The notes beneath the pieces are model-generated. The model was not told where the DNA came from and did not search any database. It was given only the letters and a program-made list of their open reading frames with translations. The position numbers were made by a program, and so were the translations under genes. Below, piece after piece: positions 1 to 6,983 of a stretch of 8,987 nucleotides of DNA (positions are counted from its first letter, which is position 1; each line of letters starts with the position of its first letter). The DNA comes from JAPLDB01 sp964356415 (lineage in GTDB: Bacteria > Bacteroidota > Bacteroidia > AKYH767-A > 2013-40CM-41-45). The stretch is taken from contig CAYHHK010000146.1 in assembly GCA_964356415.1 (NCBI GenBank), positions 1-8,987 on the forward strand. Direction: 5' to 3'.

Positions 1-786
1 ACCACTGCCGTTTCCATTAACTATGGTATGCACCATCCGGCGGCGCGCATGATTGCACCACAGAATATTCCCACTTCAAACTCATTATTGACCATTGATG
101 TAACTCCTGATACTGTTGGGCCTTCAACACCGGTGCACATAAATATAGATCTGGGAATAGACAGTATTTATGGTATTGCTTTTTCGGTTTTCTATGATCC
201 AACGCTAATCAATTCCAATTCATTGATCCCGGATTTTAGCAACTCCTGGCTGGGAACATCAGGGGTAAATATGATTGGCTTTGCAAAAGCCGATCCAGTT
301 GCAGGAAGAATTGATTTTGCACTTACCAGAACGGATCATACAGATGCAATTGCCGGCACAGGGCATCTTATTTCATTTGATCTTATTACTGCAAGCAATA
401 TTCCTGGGGCTTCATCACTCACCATGGAGGCAAATAACGTGAATGGAGTTTTCCTTGCGCAAAATTTTGAAGTAATAACAGGCAGTTCAGACAGTACCTT
501 TGTTGATTCAACAGTTTCGGTACACCTGCCTGTTAATTCAATGGTGAATTTAACAGCAAGTATTAAAAACAATATTATTCATTTGAATTACTATTGTTAT
601 GTTGTTACAGGAGTTAATGTTATGATTTCAGAAATTACCGGAAGAGTTCTTATGGTTCAGGAGATGGAAACCAGTGTTGGAATAAACAAGAATGAGATAG
701 AAGTCGGCAATCTCGCTAAAGGAGTTTATGTAGTTATGCTTAGTGGAGCAGGTGGGAAGGAAAGTCTGAAAGTTGTAAAGGATTAG
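1..786 (+). CDS. Secreted protein with cohesin-like domain and T9SS type A sorting tail (5' truncated)
   Basis: The frame is open from base 1, so the gene begins outside the window; the ATG at 28 is internal. 261 residues are visible. The first residues, TTAVSINYG, look like the end of a dockerin-like calcium-binding repeat. Residues ~35-175 are a beta-rich cohesin-like (CBM2/3 superfamily) domain: a strand with LLTIDVTP, then IYGIAFSVFYDP, and later GTGHLISFDLIT. Residues ~183-261 form a T9SS type A C-terminal domain, with the ISEITGRVL strand, a GVYVVML strand and the basic end SLKVVKD. The usual YPNP motif at the domain start is missing. Such tails direct cargo across the outer membrane, where they are removed and the protein is attached or released. 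The missing N-terminus probably holds a signal peptide and further surface domains. The next gene follows after 60 bp on the same strand with no terminator visible between them. The tail call is firm, the cohesin call moderate, and the catalytic or binding role unknown. Confidence 0.85.
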   Translation, partial: TTAVSINYGMHHPAARMIAPQNIPTSNSLLTIDVTPDTVGPSTPVHINIDLGIDSIYGIAFSVFYDPTLINSNSLIPDFSNSWLGTSGVNMIGFAKADPVAGRIDFALTRTDHTDAIAGTGHLISFDLITASNIPGASSLTMEANNVNGVFLAQNFEVITGSSDSTFVDSTVSVHLPVNSMVNLTASIKNNIIHLNYYCYVVTGVNVMISEITGRVLMVQEMETSVGINKNEIEVGNLAKGVYVVMLSGAGGKESLKVVKD

Positions 787-846
787 GAATCCCCGCGAAT
801 ATTCAATATTTATAAGCTCGTATTCAAAAACATTTTATAGGCAGCA

Positions 847-1365
847 ATGAAATTAAAAACTGGTTTATTTCTGTGGTCATTTATTTTTAGCAATCAAGTA
901 ATTGCCCAAACACTATCACCCAATGTTATCTCTTCTTCAGGTGGATTTATTGCAAATGGAACAGCCATGTTATCAAGTACTGTTGGTGAGATGACAATGG
1001 TTGAAACTTTTAGCAATGCCGGTATTATTCTTACGCAGGGATTTCAGCAACCAGATGATTTTGGAGTGTCTGCCGAAGATATTGAACCTGTAAATGGTTT
1101 GATTTCTTTGGGTCCTAACCCAACACATGGATCAGTAAATTTGATTTTCAACTCCAGTGATGCTTTGATACTCAAAATAAATGTGTTTGATATTCGTGGT
1201 AGAATTATTTATAAAAGTGAAATTGAAAAGCAAGCCAATAATAATTTTGTGCAAGTGAATTTTTCTACTTTGGCTTGCGGAGAATATATTCTTGATTGTA
1301 ATATTTCCGGTCAGGCTATTAATTTGCCTGCATCTTTTTCAAAAAAAATTTCGATTGTTAATTAG
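847..1365 (+). CDS. Small secreted protein with T9SS type A sorting domain
   Basis: This 172-residue protein starts with a signal peptide (residues 1-20, KLKTGLFLWSFIFSNQVIA). The probable cleavage site is VIA|Q, leaving Gln at the mature N-terminus, a frequent pattern in Bacteroidota. Residues ~22-70 carry a recognisable motif series of this phylum: SSSGGF, LSSTVGEM and ILTQGFQQP. From ~84 to the end lies a T9SS type A sorting domain, with GPNPTHGSVNL matching the YPNP..G motif, then INVFDIRGRIIY, LACGEYIL and a terminal KISIVN. After removal of signal and tail only about 60 residues remain, so the mature protein is tiny. It may be a structural or surface-associated peptide; no enzyme motif is visible. 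No clear -7 element is seen in the 60 bp upstream, so cotranscription with the preceding gene is plausible. Its last 27 bp overlap the end of the opposing gene. Confidence 0.88.
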   Translation: MKLKTGLFLWSFIFSNQVIAQTLSPNVISSSGGFIANGTAMLSSTVGEMTMVETFSNAGIILTQGFQQPDDFGVSAEDIEPVNGLISLGPNPTHGSVNLIFNSSDALILKINVFDIRGRIIYKSEIEKQANNNFVQVNFSTLACGEYILDCNISGQAINLPASFSKKISIVN

Positions 1366-1881
1366 TTGCTTTTTTTTGTATTTGACAATCACATTCTCCC
1401 ATTTTTTAATTTGCCATTCAATAGTTGCTGAACAAATGTGGTTGGCTATAAGGTCATACACTTCAACCGTACTTTTAAACAATACTGCTTCTCCAAAATT
1501 AAGCGGAGTGAAAATGTTATCTGAGATAATCTGTTTTTCATATTTAACAGATGTTACTACATCCATTTTTGCCTGATAGTGATAAGTGACATGGATGTTT
1601 TTCATGATCAGCCTGTAGTCTGTTCCTATTGCCAACAACAGGGATATTCCACTTGCATATTCTGCAGTTGTGGCAAGAGCACAGGCATGAATTCCTTTTA
1701 AATGGTTCAGATTTTTCCGTCTGAAAGGTAGCCGGACAGATACTCCGCCATCATGGACTTCTGTGATATTTAACTTGTGAGGTTTGTTGAAAGGAATGGA
1801 ATAACCCAATACTACATTCAATACAAAAAGAAAAATTTTTGAATGCCTGGCCTTATCGAATAGAATGAGAAGATATTTCAT
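1339..1881 (-). CDS. DUF4442/PaaI-like hotdog-fold protein (putative acyl-CoA thioesterase-like)
   Basis: The 180-residue protein matches the pattern of the DUF4442 branch of hotdog proteins. An amphipathic N-terminus (MKYLLILFDKARHS) is followed by a strand with VSVRLPFRRKNLNHLKG, then the hotdog helix GIHACALATTAEYASG. That helix has His65 and Glu74 in the places where PaaI-type thioesterases carry HAGAL...E. Later strands are MKNIHVTYHYQAKMDVVTSV and HICSATIEWQIKKW. Known hotdog relatives hydrolyse or bind acyl-CoA or acyl-ACP; activity here is inferred. The ATG at 1881 is chosen, 10 bp after the stop of the upstream gene. An in-frame TTG at 1899 would overlap that stop and add six residues, which the family does not need. 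It is the second gene of an operon with the flavoprotein at 1892-2905. The basic C-terminus (KKKQLINNRNFF) runs into the end of the convergent gene. Confidence 0.78.
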   Translation of the reverse strand: MKYLLILFDKARHSKIFLFVLNVVLGYSIPFNKPHKLNITEVHDGGVSVRLPFRRKNLNHLKGIHACALATTAEYASGISLLLAIGTDYRLIMKNIHVTYHYQAKMDVVTSVKYEKQIISDNIFTPLNFGEAVLFKSTVEVYDLIANHICSATIEWQIKKWENVIVKYKKKQLINNRNFF

Positions 1882-1891
1882 GGAAATTTGA

Positions 1892-2905
1892 TTAGCCAAA
1901 ATTCACTTTAAGCTTTTCGTATGCATCATTACACTCCAGCATTAAATCAGATACGATTGTTCTTATAGGTTTAATTTCGTCGATCATTTCGACACTTTGT
2001 CCTGCACACCAGAGTTTATGGTAATTACCCGGTTTAACAGCATCCTCCAGCCAGTTCATTCCCCGCTTTGCAACAAGCATTTTAAAGTATTTTTTTGTTT
2101 TCGGATTGCGGCCAAGGTAACGCTCAAAACGGTTTTGATGCAGGCCGATCTTCATTGCATAGGGCGTATTGATAATGGTGCATGGCGTACCACTGATCCT
2201 GTCAGTCATCACAATATTGTCCATGTGAGCCTTTACAACCTCATCCTTATATTCTTCAGTAATGCCGGCTTCCGTACATGCAATAAATCGGGTGCCAATG
2301 TATCCTGCATCGGCGCCTGCAGCGAGAACGCTCAACAGACTGCTTCCGTGAGAAATTCCGCCGGCAGCAAGTACCATTTTGTCAGGAAAATTCTTTTTCA
2401 ATGATGCGATCAGCAACATGAGCGGATTGGGTCCCGCATGTCCACCAGCGCCTTGTCCAACAGCGACAAAGCCATCACAATTGTAGTCGTAACATTTTTT
2501 TGCATGCGCAATATTTGTTACATCACAATAAACCTTTGCCCCATAGCTGTGTGCAGCTTCAATAGTGGCCTTGGGATTTCCAAGAGATGTGATATAAACC
2601 GGGACTTTCCGGTCAACACAAATTTGAAGGTGTTTTTCAAAAAAAATATTTGACCGTTGTACAATCAGGTTGACTCCGTAACTTCCGGGCTGACCATTGC
2701 GGCCTGCGATGTGACTGTTGAGCGATGAAAGTACATTTTTCAGTTCTTCATCCTTTCTGTAATTGAGCGATGGGAAGCAACCGAGAATTCCGGCTTCGAT
2801 GCTTTGCCGGAGCATGGATTCATTCGTTACGAGGAACATAGGAGCCATCACCACAGGGTATTTGAGGTTAAGCTCTTTCATCAGTTGATTTTTATAACTT
2901 ATCAT
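1892..2905 (-). CDS. Nitronate monooxygenase / FabK-like FMN-dependent oxidoreductase
   Basis: The 337-residue protein is a TIM-barrel flavoprotein of the nitronate monooxygenase (2-nitropropane dioxygenase) family, which also contains FabK enoyl-ACP reductases. Landmarks in order: YPVVMAPM near residues 16-23 (first strand), YGVNLIVQ at 76-83, the hallmark GQGAGGHAG at 150-158 with the probable catalytic His156, AAGGIS at 180-185 and GTRF at 204-207 for FMN phosphate binding, and a late WCAGQSVEMI at 299-308. Typical members oxidise alkyl nitronates to carbonyl compounds and nitrite, or reduce enoyl-ACP with NAD(P)H; sequence alone does not separate these. The length is normal. The ATG at 2905 gives a usual-length leader before the barrel; Met9 at 2881 is an alternative. 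It is the first gene of a two-gene operon with a hotdog protein, a pairing that favours an acyl-chain role over nitroalkane detoxification. The gene is divergent from the PKD protein gene. Confidence 0.87.
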   Translation of the reverse strand: MISYKNQLMKELNLKYPVVMAPMFLVTNESMLRQSIEAGILGCFPSLNYRKDEELKNVLSSLNSHIAGRNGQPGSYGVNLIVQRSNIFFEKHLQICVDRKVPVYITSLGNPKATIEAAHSYGAKVYCDVTNIAHAKKCYDYNCDGFVAVGQGAGGHAGPNPLMLLIASLKKNFPDKMVLAAGGISHGSSLLSVLAAGADAGYIGTRFIACTEAGITEEYKDEVVKAHMDNIVMTDRISGTPCTIINTPYAMKIGLHQNRFERYLGRNPKTKKYFKMLVAKRGMNWLEDAVKPGNYHKLWCAGQSVEMIDEIKPIRTIVSDLMLECNDAYEKLKVNFG

Positions 2906-2935
2906 AGATATTACCTTTCGAGATAGCAGAATAAG

Positions 2936-2943
2936 CGAAAATA
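2936..2943 (-). promoter_or_regulatory. Possible -7 element of the flavoprotein/hotdog operon
   Basis: Read on the minus strand this is TATTTTCG, one base off the Bacteroidota -7 consensus TAnnTTTG. It would give a leader of roughly 25 nt before the ATG at 2905. A TTTC lies 17 nt further upstream in place of a -33 TTTG. The match is weak, and an AT-rich spacer offers such matches by chance. Confidence 0.25.
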
Positions 2944-3038
2944 CATCAATAATAACGACTGAAAACAGCAGATTCCAATAGTATATGACCGTTGATTGTT
3001 CATTTATGCAATATGTTTGTCATTTTGCCAAGTAAACT

Positions 3039-3068
3039 TTTGGTGTACCGTCCTGTTTATTATATTTG
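3039..3068 (+). promoter_or_regulatory. Bacteroidota-type promoter of the PKD protein gene
   Basis: TTTG at 3039-3042, an 18-nt spacer, then TATATTTG at 3061-3068. This is a full match to the phylum's primary sigma consensus (TTTG, spacer of about 17-23, TAnnTTTG). Transcription would start near 3073-3076, leaving a leader of about 15-18 nt before the ATG at 3091. The element lies inside the N-terminal extension of the longest possible reading frame, so it argues against any start upstream of 3091. Confidence 0.65.
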
Positions 3069-3090
3069 TTTTGCCGAATTAAAGCCAAGC

Positions 3091-5886
3091 ATGAAATTTT
3101 TTTTCAGCATTTGTATTTTCTTTTTTTTCGCCGAAACATTGCTGGCATCTCACATCGTGGGTGGTGAGATGAACTATCATTACATTGGCAATAATCAATA
3201 TGAAATTACGCTGGTTGTTTACCGGGATTGTTTTAATGGCCAGGCACCTTATGATGATTTTGCTTCCATCGGTATTTTCGATAGCCAGGGAAGTCTTTTT
3301 CAGGAAGTCCTGGTACCTATCAACGATTCAGATTTTGTTCCAAATGCCATCAATACACCTTGTTTGATCCCACCGACGGACGTTTGTGTACAGGTTGCAC
3401 ATTACTATACCACGGTTACACTGCCACCTTTGGGTGGTGGTTATACAATTGCATATCAGCGTTGCTGCAGGAATTATTCCTGTGTGAATATTTTTCAATA
3501 CACAGGGGCGACCTATACAGCAGAGATACCGGACCAACAATATGCTGTTGATGACAACCCTGTATTTAGAAATTTGCCTCCGACTTTTATTTGCGCAGGT
3601 GCTCCATTTACTTTTGATCATTCTGCAACCGATGCTGACGGAGATGCGCTGGTATATTCCTTATATACCCCGTATGACGGAGCAGATCAGAATACTCCGA
3701 GACCATCACCACCTGCTTCTCCTCCTTATAACCCAATTGTTTTTCAGGCTCCATATTCCATTGCAGATGTGATGGGCGGAATCCCACTTACGATCGATCC
3801 GGTAACCGGGATTTTAACTGCAACGCCATCCACCGTCGGGCAGTTTGTTTACGGTATTCTTGTCCAGGAATACAGGAATGGCGTACTCATCGGCGAAACG
3901 AGAAGAGATTTCCAGGTCAATGTTACTCTCTGTGAAAATTATACGGTGGCATCTATTTTTTCTCCGACTATCGTATGTGGAACCCTGGAGGCCAGCTTTC
4001 AGAATACCAGTTTTGGGGCTTCTACCTATTCCTGGACTTTTGGTGATCCGACATCATCAAACGATACTTCAAGCCTGATGAACCCAAGTTATGCTTATCC
4101 TGATACAGGAACATATCCTTTGGTTTTGATTGCTTACGCCGCTGATGCAAACTGCAACGATACTGCATTTGGTGAGGCAAGGGTGTACCCGGCTTTCTTC
4201 GCAAAATGTGGAGTTACTTCATTGCCATGTGATAACCGCTTTCAATTTATTGATTCTTCTTACAGCCTGAACTCAAGTCCGAATTACTGGCTATGGAATT
4301 TCGGTGATAACCAGCTTTCATTCGCTCAAAATCCTTCTCACCAGTATACAACATGGGGTAATTATACAGTTACGCTTATTGCATCATCCGATTCCGGTTG
4401 TACCGATACGGTTGCTTTTAATGTTGATGTTGATCCCGTGCCCGCCAGCAATTTTAATTTTAGTCTTGATACTTGTGCACATCTTGTAACTTTTAACAAC
4501 ACATCCCTCGATGCATCATCATATTACTGGAGTTTTGGTGATAATAATAACAGCATCGAGGAAAACCCGGTGCATGATTACCTTATTGACGGTAATGTAA
4601 CTGCATACCTGATCGCCGGTAACGACAGTGGTTGTTCCGATACTTCTCAGTTCACTTTTAACCTTCCGGCGGTGCCAATTGCAAATTTTACATGGGATGT
4701 AGCATCTTGTGATTCACTCGTCCATTTCCAGAACATGAGTCTCAATTCTCCGAGTTTTAGCTGGACGTTTGGTGACAACTCGGCCGCCTTTAACCGTGAT
4801 CCCGTACATCTGTATGAGCATTCCGGAGCATATACAGTTACGATGCAGGCCTTCGGGACAAATCTGACTTGTACTGATTTTGCTACTCAAACAGTTTATG
4901 TAAACAGAAAGCCCGAAGCACGATTCGACCTCTCACTGGATACCTGTTCCTTTCTTGTGAGTTCAGCTAATAGTTCATCTGATGCAACGAAGTACTACTG
5001 GAGTTTTTCTGATGGGTACACAAGTGATTCAGTTGACGCCATGCATGCCTTTTCTTCGGATGGGAATGCTTCAGTAACGTTGATTGCAGAAAATGATTCG
5101 GGATGTTCAGATACGATAAGCATGATGGCAACAATACCTCCAAGACCTGTTAGTGATTTTACTTGGGCGTATACGGAATGTGATTCGCTGGTCACTTTCC
5201 GACAACAATCTGCAAATGCAGTTTCGTATGAATGGCTATTGGGGGATGGGGAAACGAATCAGGATGCTGAGGTCGAGCACATCTATCATATTGCAGGTAC
5301 AATTCCGGTTAAACTGGTATCTACCTCATCTTACGGATGCATCGATACCGCAGGAAAAAATATCAATATCATTGTGAGAACTCCTGCGGATTTTGAAGTC
5401 TTCATTGACTCATGCGCAGGGCAAGTATATTTCAGCAACAAGTCACCGATTGCTGTTTATTACGACTGGAACTTCGGCGATCAGGGTGCAAGTACTGAAA
5501 AAGATCCTGTGCATACATTCAGTCAAAACGGGAAAGATTACATTGTCACATTGACTGTAAACAAAGAAACCAATTGTCAGGAATACATTCAGAAAACCGT
5601 GCGGTATGAAGTTAATGAGGGCGAGATTGTTTTTATTCCGAATTCCTTTACGCCGAATGATGATGGATTGAATGATGTTTTTAATCTGTCATTATGGAAA
5701 CCATGCGATTCCTATTCAATTACGATTTTTGACCGCTGGGGACATTCTGTTTACAGGAATGATGACGCCAATTCAACCAACTGGGATGGTACATTCAATG
5801 GCAAGGCAGTTCAGGAGGATGTTTATGTCTATGTACTTGAGGGGTCGCACCTGAAGAAAACCGGTTATGTACTTCTGATCAGGTGA
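3091..5886 (+). CDS. Large surface protein with seven PKD domains and T9SS type B (gliding-motility-associated) C-terminal domain
   Basis: 931 residues. A signal peptide (residues 1-19, rich in Phe) is followed by SHIVGGEMNYHY, a standard mature start in this phylum. Residues 20-280 form a Cys-rich N-terminal region (RCCRNYSC) that includes a cadherin-like, potentially calcium-binding DADGD at 181-185. Seven PKD modules follow, starting near residues 281, 368, 452, 530, 609, 687 and 766. Each has a W-x-(F/L)-(G/S)-D core and two Cys placed for an intradomain disulfide. Residues 844-931 are a T9SS type B domain: FIPNSFTPNDDGLNDVF, ITIFDRWGHSVY, WDGTFNGKAV, then VYVYVLEG. Type B cargo is usually anchored or shed at the cell surface and includes SprB-like adhesins; an adhesin or matrix role is inferred. 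No catalytic domain is seen. The frame stays open upstream to a TTG at 2992, but that start would place 33 residues before the signal peptide. The ATG at 3091 is supported by the signal peptide and the promoter. Confidence 0.9.
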   Translation: MKFFFSICIFFFFAETLLASHIVGGEMNYHYIGNNQYEITLVVYRDCFNGQAPYDDFASIGIFDSQGSLFQEVLVPINDSDFVPNAINTPCLIPPTDVCVQVAHYYTTVTLPPLGGGYTIAYQRCCRNYSCVNIFQYTGATYTAEIPDQQYAVDDNPVFRNLPPTFICAGAPFTFDHSATDADGDALVYSLYTPYDGADQNTPRPSPPASPPYNPIVFQAPYSIADVMGGIPLTIDPVTGILTATPSTVGQFVYGILVQEYRNGVLIGETRRDFQVNVTLCENYTVASIFSPTIVCGTLEASFQNTSFGASTYSWTFGDPTSSNDTSSLMNPSYAYPDTGTYPLVLIAYAADANCNDTAFGEARVYPAFFAKCGVTSLPCDNRFQFIDSSYSLNSSPNYWLWNFGDNQLSFAQNPSHQYTTWGNYTVTLIASSDSGCTDTVAFNVDVDPVPASNFNFSLDTCAHLVTFNNTSLDASSYYWSFGDNNNSIEENPVHDYLIDGNVTAYLIAGNDSGCSDTSQFTFNLPAVPIANFTWDVASCDSLVHFQNMSLNSPSFSWTFGDNSAAFNRDPVHLYEHSGAYTVTMQAFGTNLTCTDFATQTVYVNRKPEARFDLSLDTCSFLVSSANSSSDATKYYWSFSDGYTSDSVDAMHAFSSDGNASVTLIAENDSGCSDTISMMATIPPRPVSDFTWAYTECDSLVTFRQQSANAVSYEWLLGDGETNQDAEVEHIYHIAGTIPVKLVSTSSYGCIDTAGKNINIIVRTPADFEVFIDSCAGQVYFSNKSPIAVYYDWNFGDQGASTEKDPVHTFSQNGKDYIVTLTVNKETNCQEYIQKTVRYEVNEGEIVFIPNSFTPNDDGLNDVFNLSLWKPCDSYSITIFDRWGHSVYRNDDANSTNWDGTFNGKAVQEDVYVYVLEGSHLKKTGYVLLIR
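4444..5385 (+). repeat. A-B-A-B super-repeat of PKD modules 3-6
   Basis: Four consecutive PKD modules of 78, 79, 78 and 79 residues start at 4444, 4678, 4915 and 5149. Modules 3 and 5 share SLDTC, YYWSF, DGN and LIA.NDSGCSDT, about 36 of 78 residues without gaps by hand count. Modules 4 and 6 share FTW....CDSLV.F and a different, longer last strand. Similarity is therefore between every second module, which points to duplication of a two-module unit. The DNA copies have diverged well beyond direct-repeat recognition. Confidence 0.75.
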
Positions 5887-5956
5887 TTTTTTTCTTTCCA
5901 CACTGTTTTTGTTGAGAAGATAGTTCAACACAAAAGATGTAGTGCCGGCATTCGCT

Positions 5957-5964
5957 TACTTTTG
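5957..5964 (+). promoter_or_regulatory. Candidate -7 element of the aminotransferase gene
   Basis: TACTTTTG is an exact TAnnTTTG match ending 11 bp before the ATG at 5976. No TTTG is present at the -33 position. If used, transcription would begin only about 5 nt before the start codon, giving a nearly leaderless mRNA. Confidence 0.4.
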
Positions 5965-5975
5965 CAGTCGAGAAA

Positions 5976-6833
5976 ATGGCTGAGTCACCTTACATTAATT
6001 TTAATGGCAGCATCGTGAATGCAGACAATCCCGTCCTGCTTCATACAAATCGTGCTTTTCGGTATGGTGATGCTCTTTTTGAGACCATCAGGTTGATGAA
6101 TGGTGAAATTTTATTCTTCGATAAGCACCTTGCAAGGCTTAAGCGTGGCATGGAGTTATTATCCATGAACTGGAATGATGAATTTAGTTTTCACCACCTT
6201 CATTTGCTGATCAGGCATCTTGATCAGGTCAATAACCTCAAAGGAAATGGCCGCATCAGGATTGAAGTTTTCAGAAAAGACGGTGGTTATTACACACCCT
6301 CAACTAACGATGTGCATTATATTATTGAGGCAGAAGAATTGAAAGAGTCCGCATATTTATTAAATGATACCGGACTTCGTGTTGACTTGTTTAGTGAAAT
6401 TGCAAAACCAACAAACAAGCTTTCAGGAATCAAAAGTTCAAACGCATTGCTTTTTATTATGGCCGGCCTGAACATGAAAAAAAGAGGTTTTGACGAAATG
6501 GTCATTCTCAATACGGAAGGAAATCTTTCTGAATCGGTTTCATCCAATATTTTTCTTCTGTTGAATGGAGAACTTTGTACACCATCTCTGGATCAGGGAT
6601 GCATTGCCGGAGTGATGCGGGAGCGTGTCATTGAACTGATGAAAGCAAAAGGGAAGAAATGCCTCGAGAAAAAGCTAACACTTAATGATTTATTGCATGC
6701 AGATGAAGTGTTTCTTACAAACACGATTGATGGGATCAGGTGGATCGGGGCTATCAGGAATAAGCGTTACTTCAATAACTTCAGCAGGACCCTGGTGAGT
6801 AAATTGGTTGAGGAGCAGGTGAGAAAAGTTTAA
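5976..6833 (+). CDS. Fold-type IV PLP enzyme (aminotransferase class IV: branched-chain aminotransferase / aminodeoxychorismate lyase-like)
   Basis: 285 residues, the normal length for the family. Motifs in order: INFNGSIV near 7-14, the typical NRAFRYGDALFETIRL at 25-40, an arginine-bearing FFDKHLARLKRG at 47-58, RIRIEVFRKDGG at 93-104, and KLSGIKSSNALLF at 148-160 with probable PLP-binding Lys153. These are followed by GFDEMVILNTEGNLSESVSSNIF at 171-193, where Glu186 sits in the cofactor-ring position, and then TPSLDQGCIAGVMRERVIEL at 202-221. Enzymes of this fold transfer amino groups on branched-chain or D-amino acids, or cleave aminodeoxychorismate in folate synthesis. The sequence and neighbours do not decide between ilvE-, dat- and pabC-type roles, so no symbol is given. 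The preceding same-strand gene ends 89 bp upstream, and a -7 element just before the ATG suggests independent transcription. The protein should be cytoplasmic. Confidence 0.88.
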   Translation: MAESPYINFNGSIVNADNPVLLHTNRAFRYGDALFETIRLMNGEILFFDKHLARLKRGMELLSMNWNDEFSFHHLHLLIRHLDQVNNLKGNGRIRIEVFRKDGGYYTPSTNDVHYIIEAEELKESAYLLNDTGLRVDLFSEIAKPTNKLSGIKSSNALLFIMAGLNMKKRGFDEMVILNTEGNLSESVSSNIFLLLNGELCTPSLDQGCIAGVMRERVIELMKAKGKKCLEKKLTLNDLLHADEVFLTNTIDGIRWIGAIRNKRYFNNFSRTLVSKLVEEQVRKV

Positions 6834-6901
6834 AAAATATTATTTGCTTTTTCTTTTTCGCCCATCCTTTTTCCTGATTTCCACACTTGTTTTTTAGCAG
6901 T

Positions 6902-6919
6902 TTTTCAATTAATTGAAAA
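6902..6919. repeat. Perfect 18-bp AT-rich palindrome between convergent genes
   Basis: TTTTCAATT followed directly by AATTGAAAA is a perfect palindrome. An overlapping 8-bp inverted pair, CCTGATTT at 6873-6880 and AAATCAGG at 6917-6924, could form an alternative stem. It lies in the 150-bp space between two converging genes, where transcription must end from both sides. The stem is almost all A-T and has no clean U-tract, so a bidirectional terminator is possible but not typical. The rest of the spacer is pyrimidine-rich (6846-6875) and shows nothing else. Confidence 0.45.
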
Positions 6920-6983
6920 TCAGGTGAGCAGACTAAATCGAGAGTTCAATTTGGGTGTTAAAATGCGGAAGTCAAGAAAATCA

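Noticed and set aside
787..846. Separate promoter for the small T9SS protein
   Set aside because: No TAnnTTTG match is present in this spacer; cotranscription from upstream is simpler.
1312..1330. CAGGC/GCCTG hairpin near the convergent gene ends as a terminator
   Set aside because: The 5-bp stem with a 9-nt loop lies inside the coding end of the T9SS tail and is too weak to call.
1899..1899. TTG start for the hotdog gene overlapping the upstream stop
   Set aside because: The ATG 18 bp further in matches the family's N-terminus, and the extra six residues add nothing.
1997..2653. Plus-strand frames of 135 and 71 codons opposite the flavoprotein gene
   Set aside because: They are antisense shadows of a clearly conserved enzyme.
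5911..5930. Short inverted repeat GTTGA/TCAAC after the PKD gene as a terminator
   Set aside because: The stem is only 5-6 bp with no GC core and no T-run after it.
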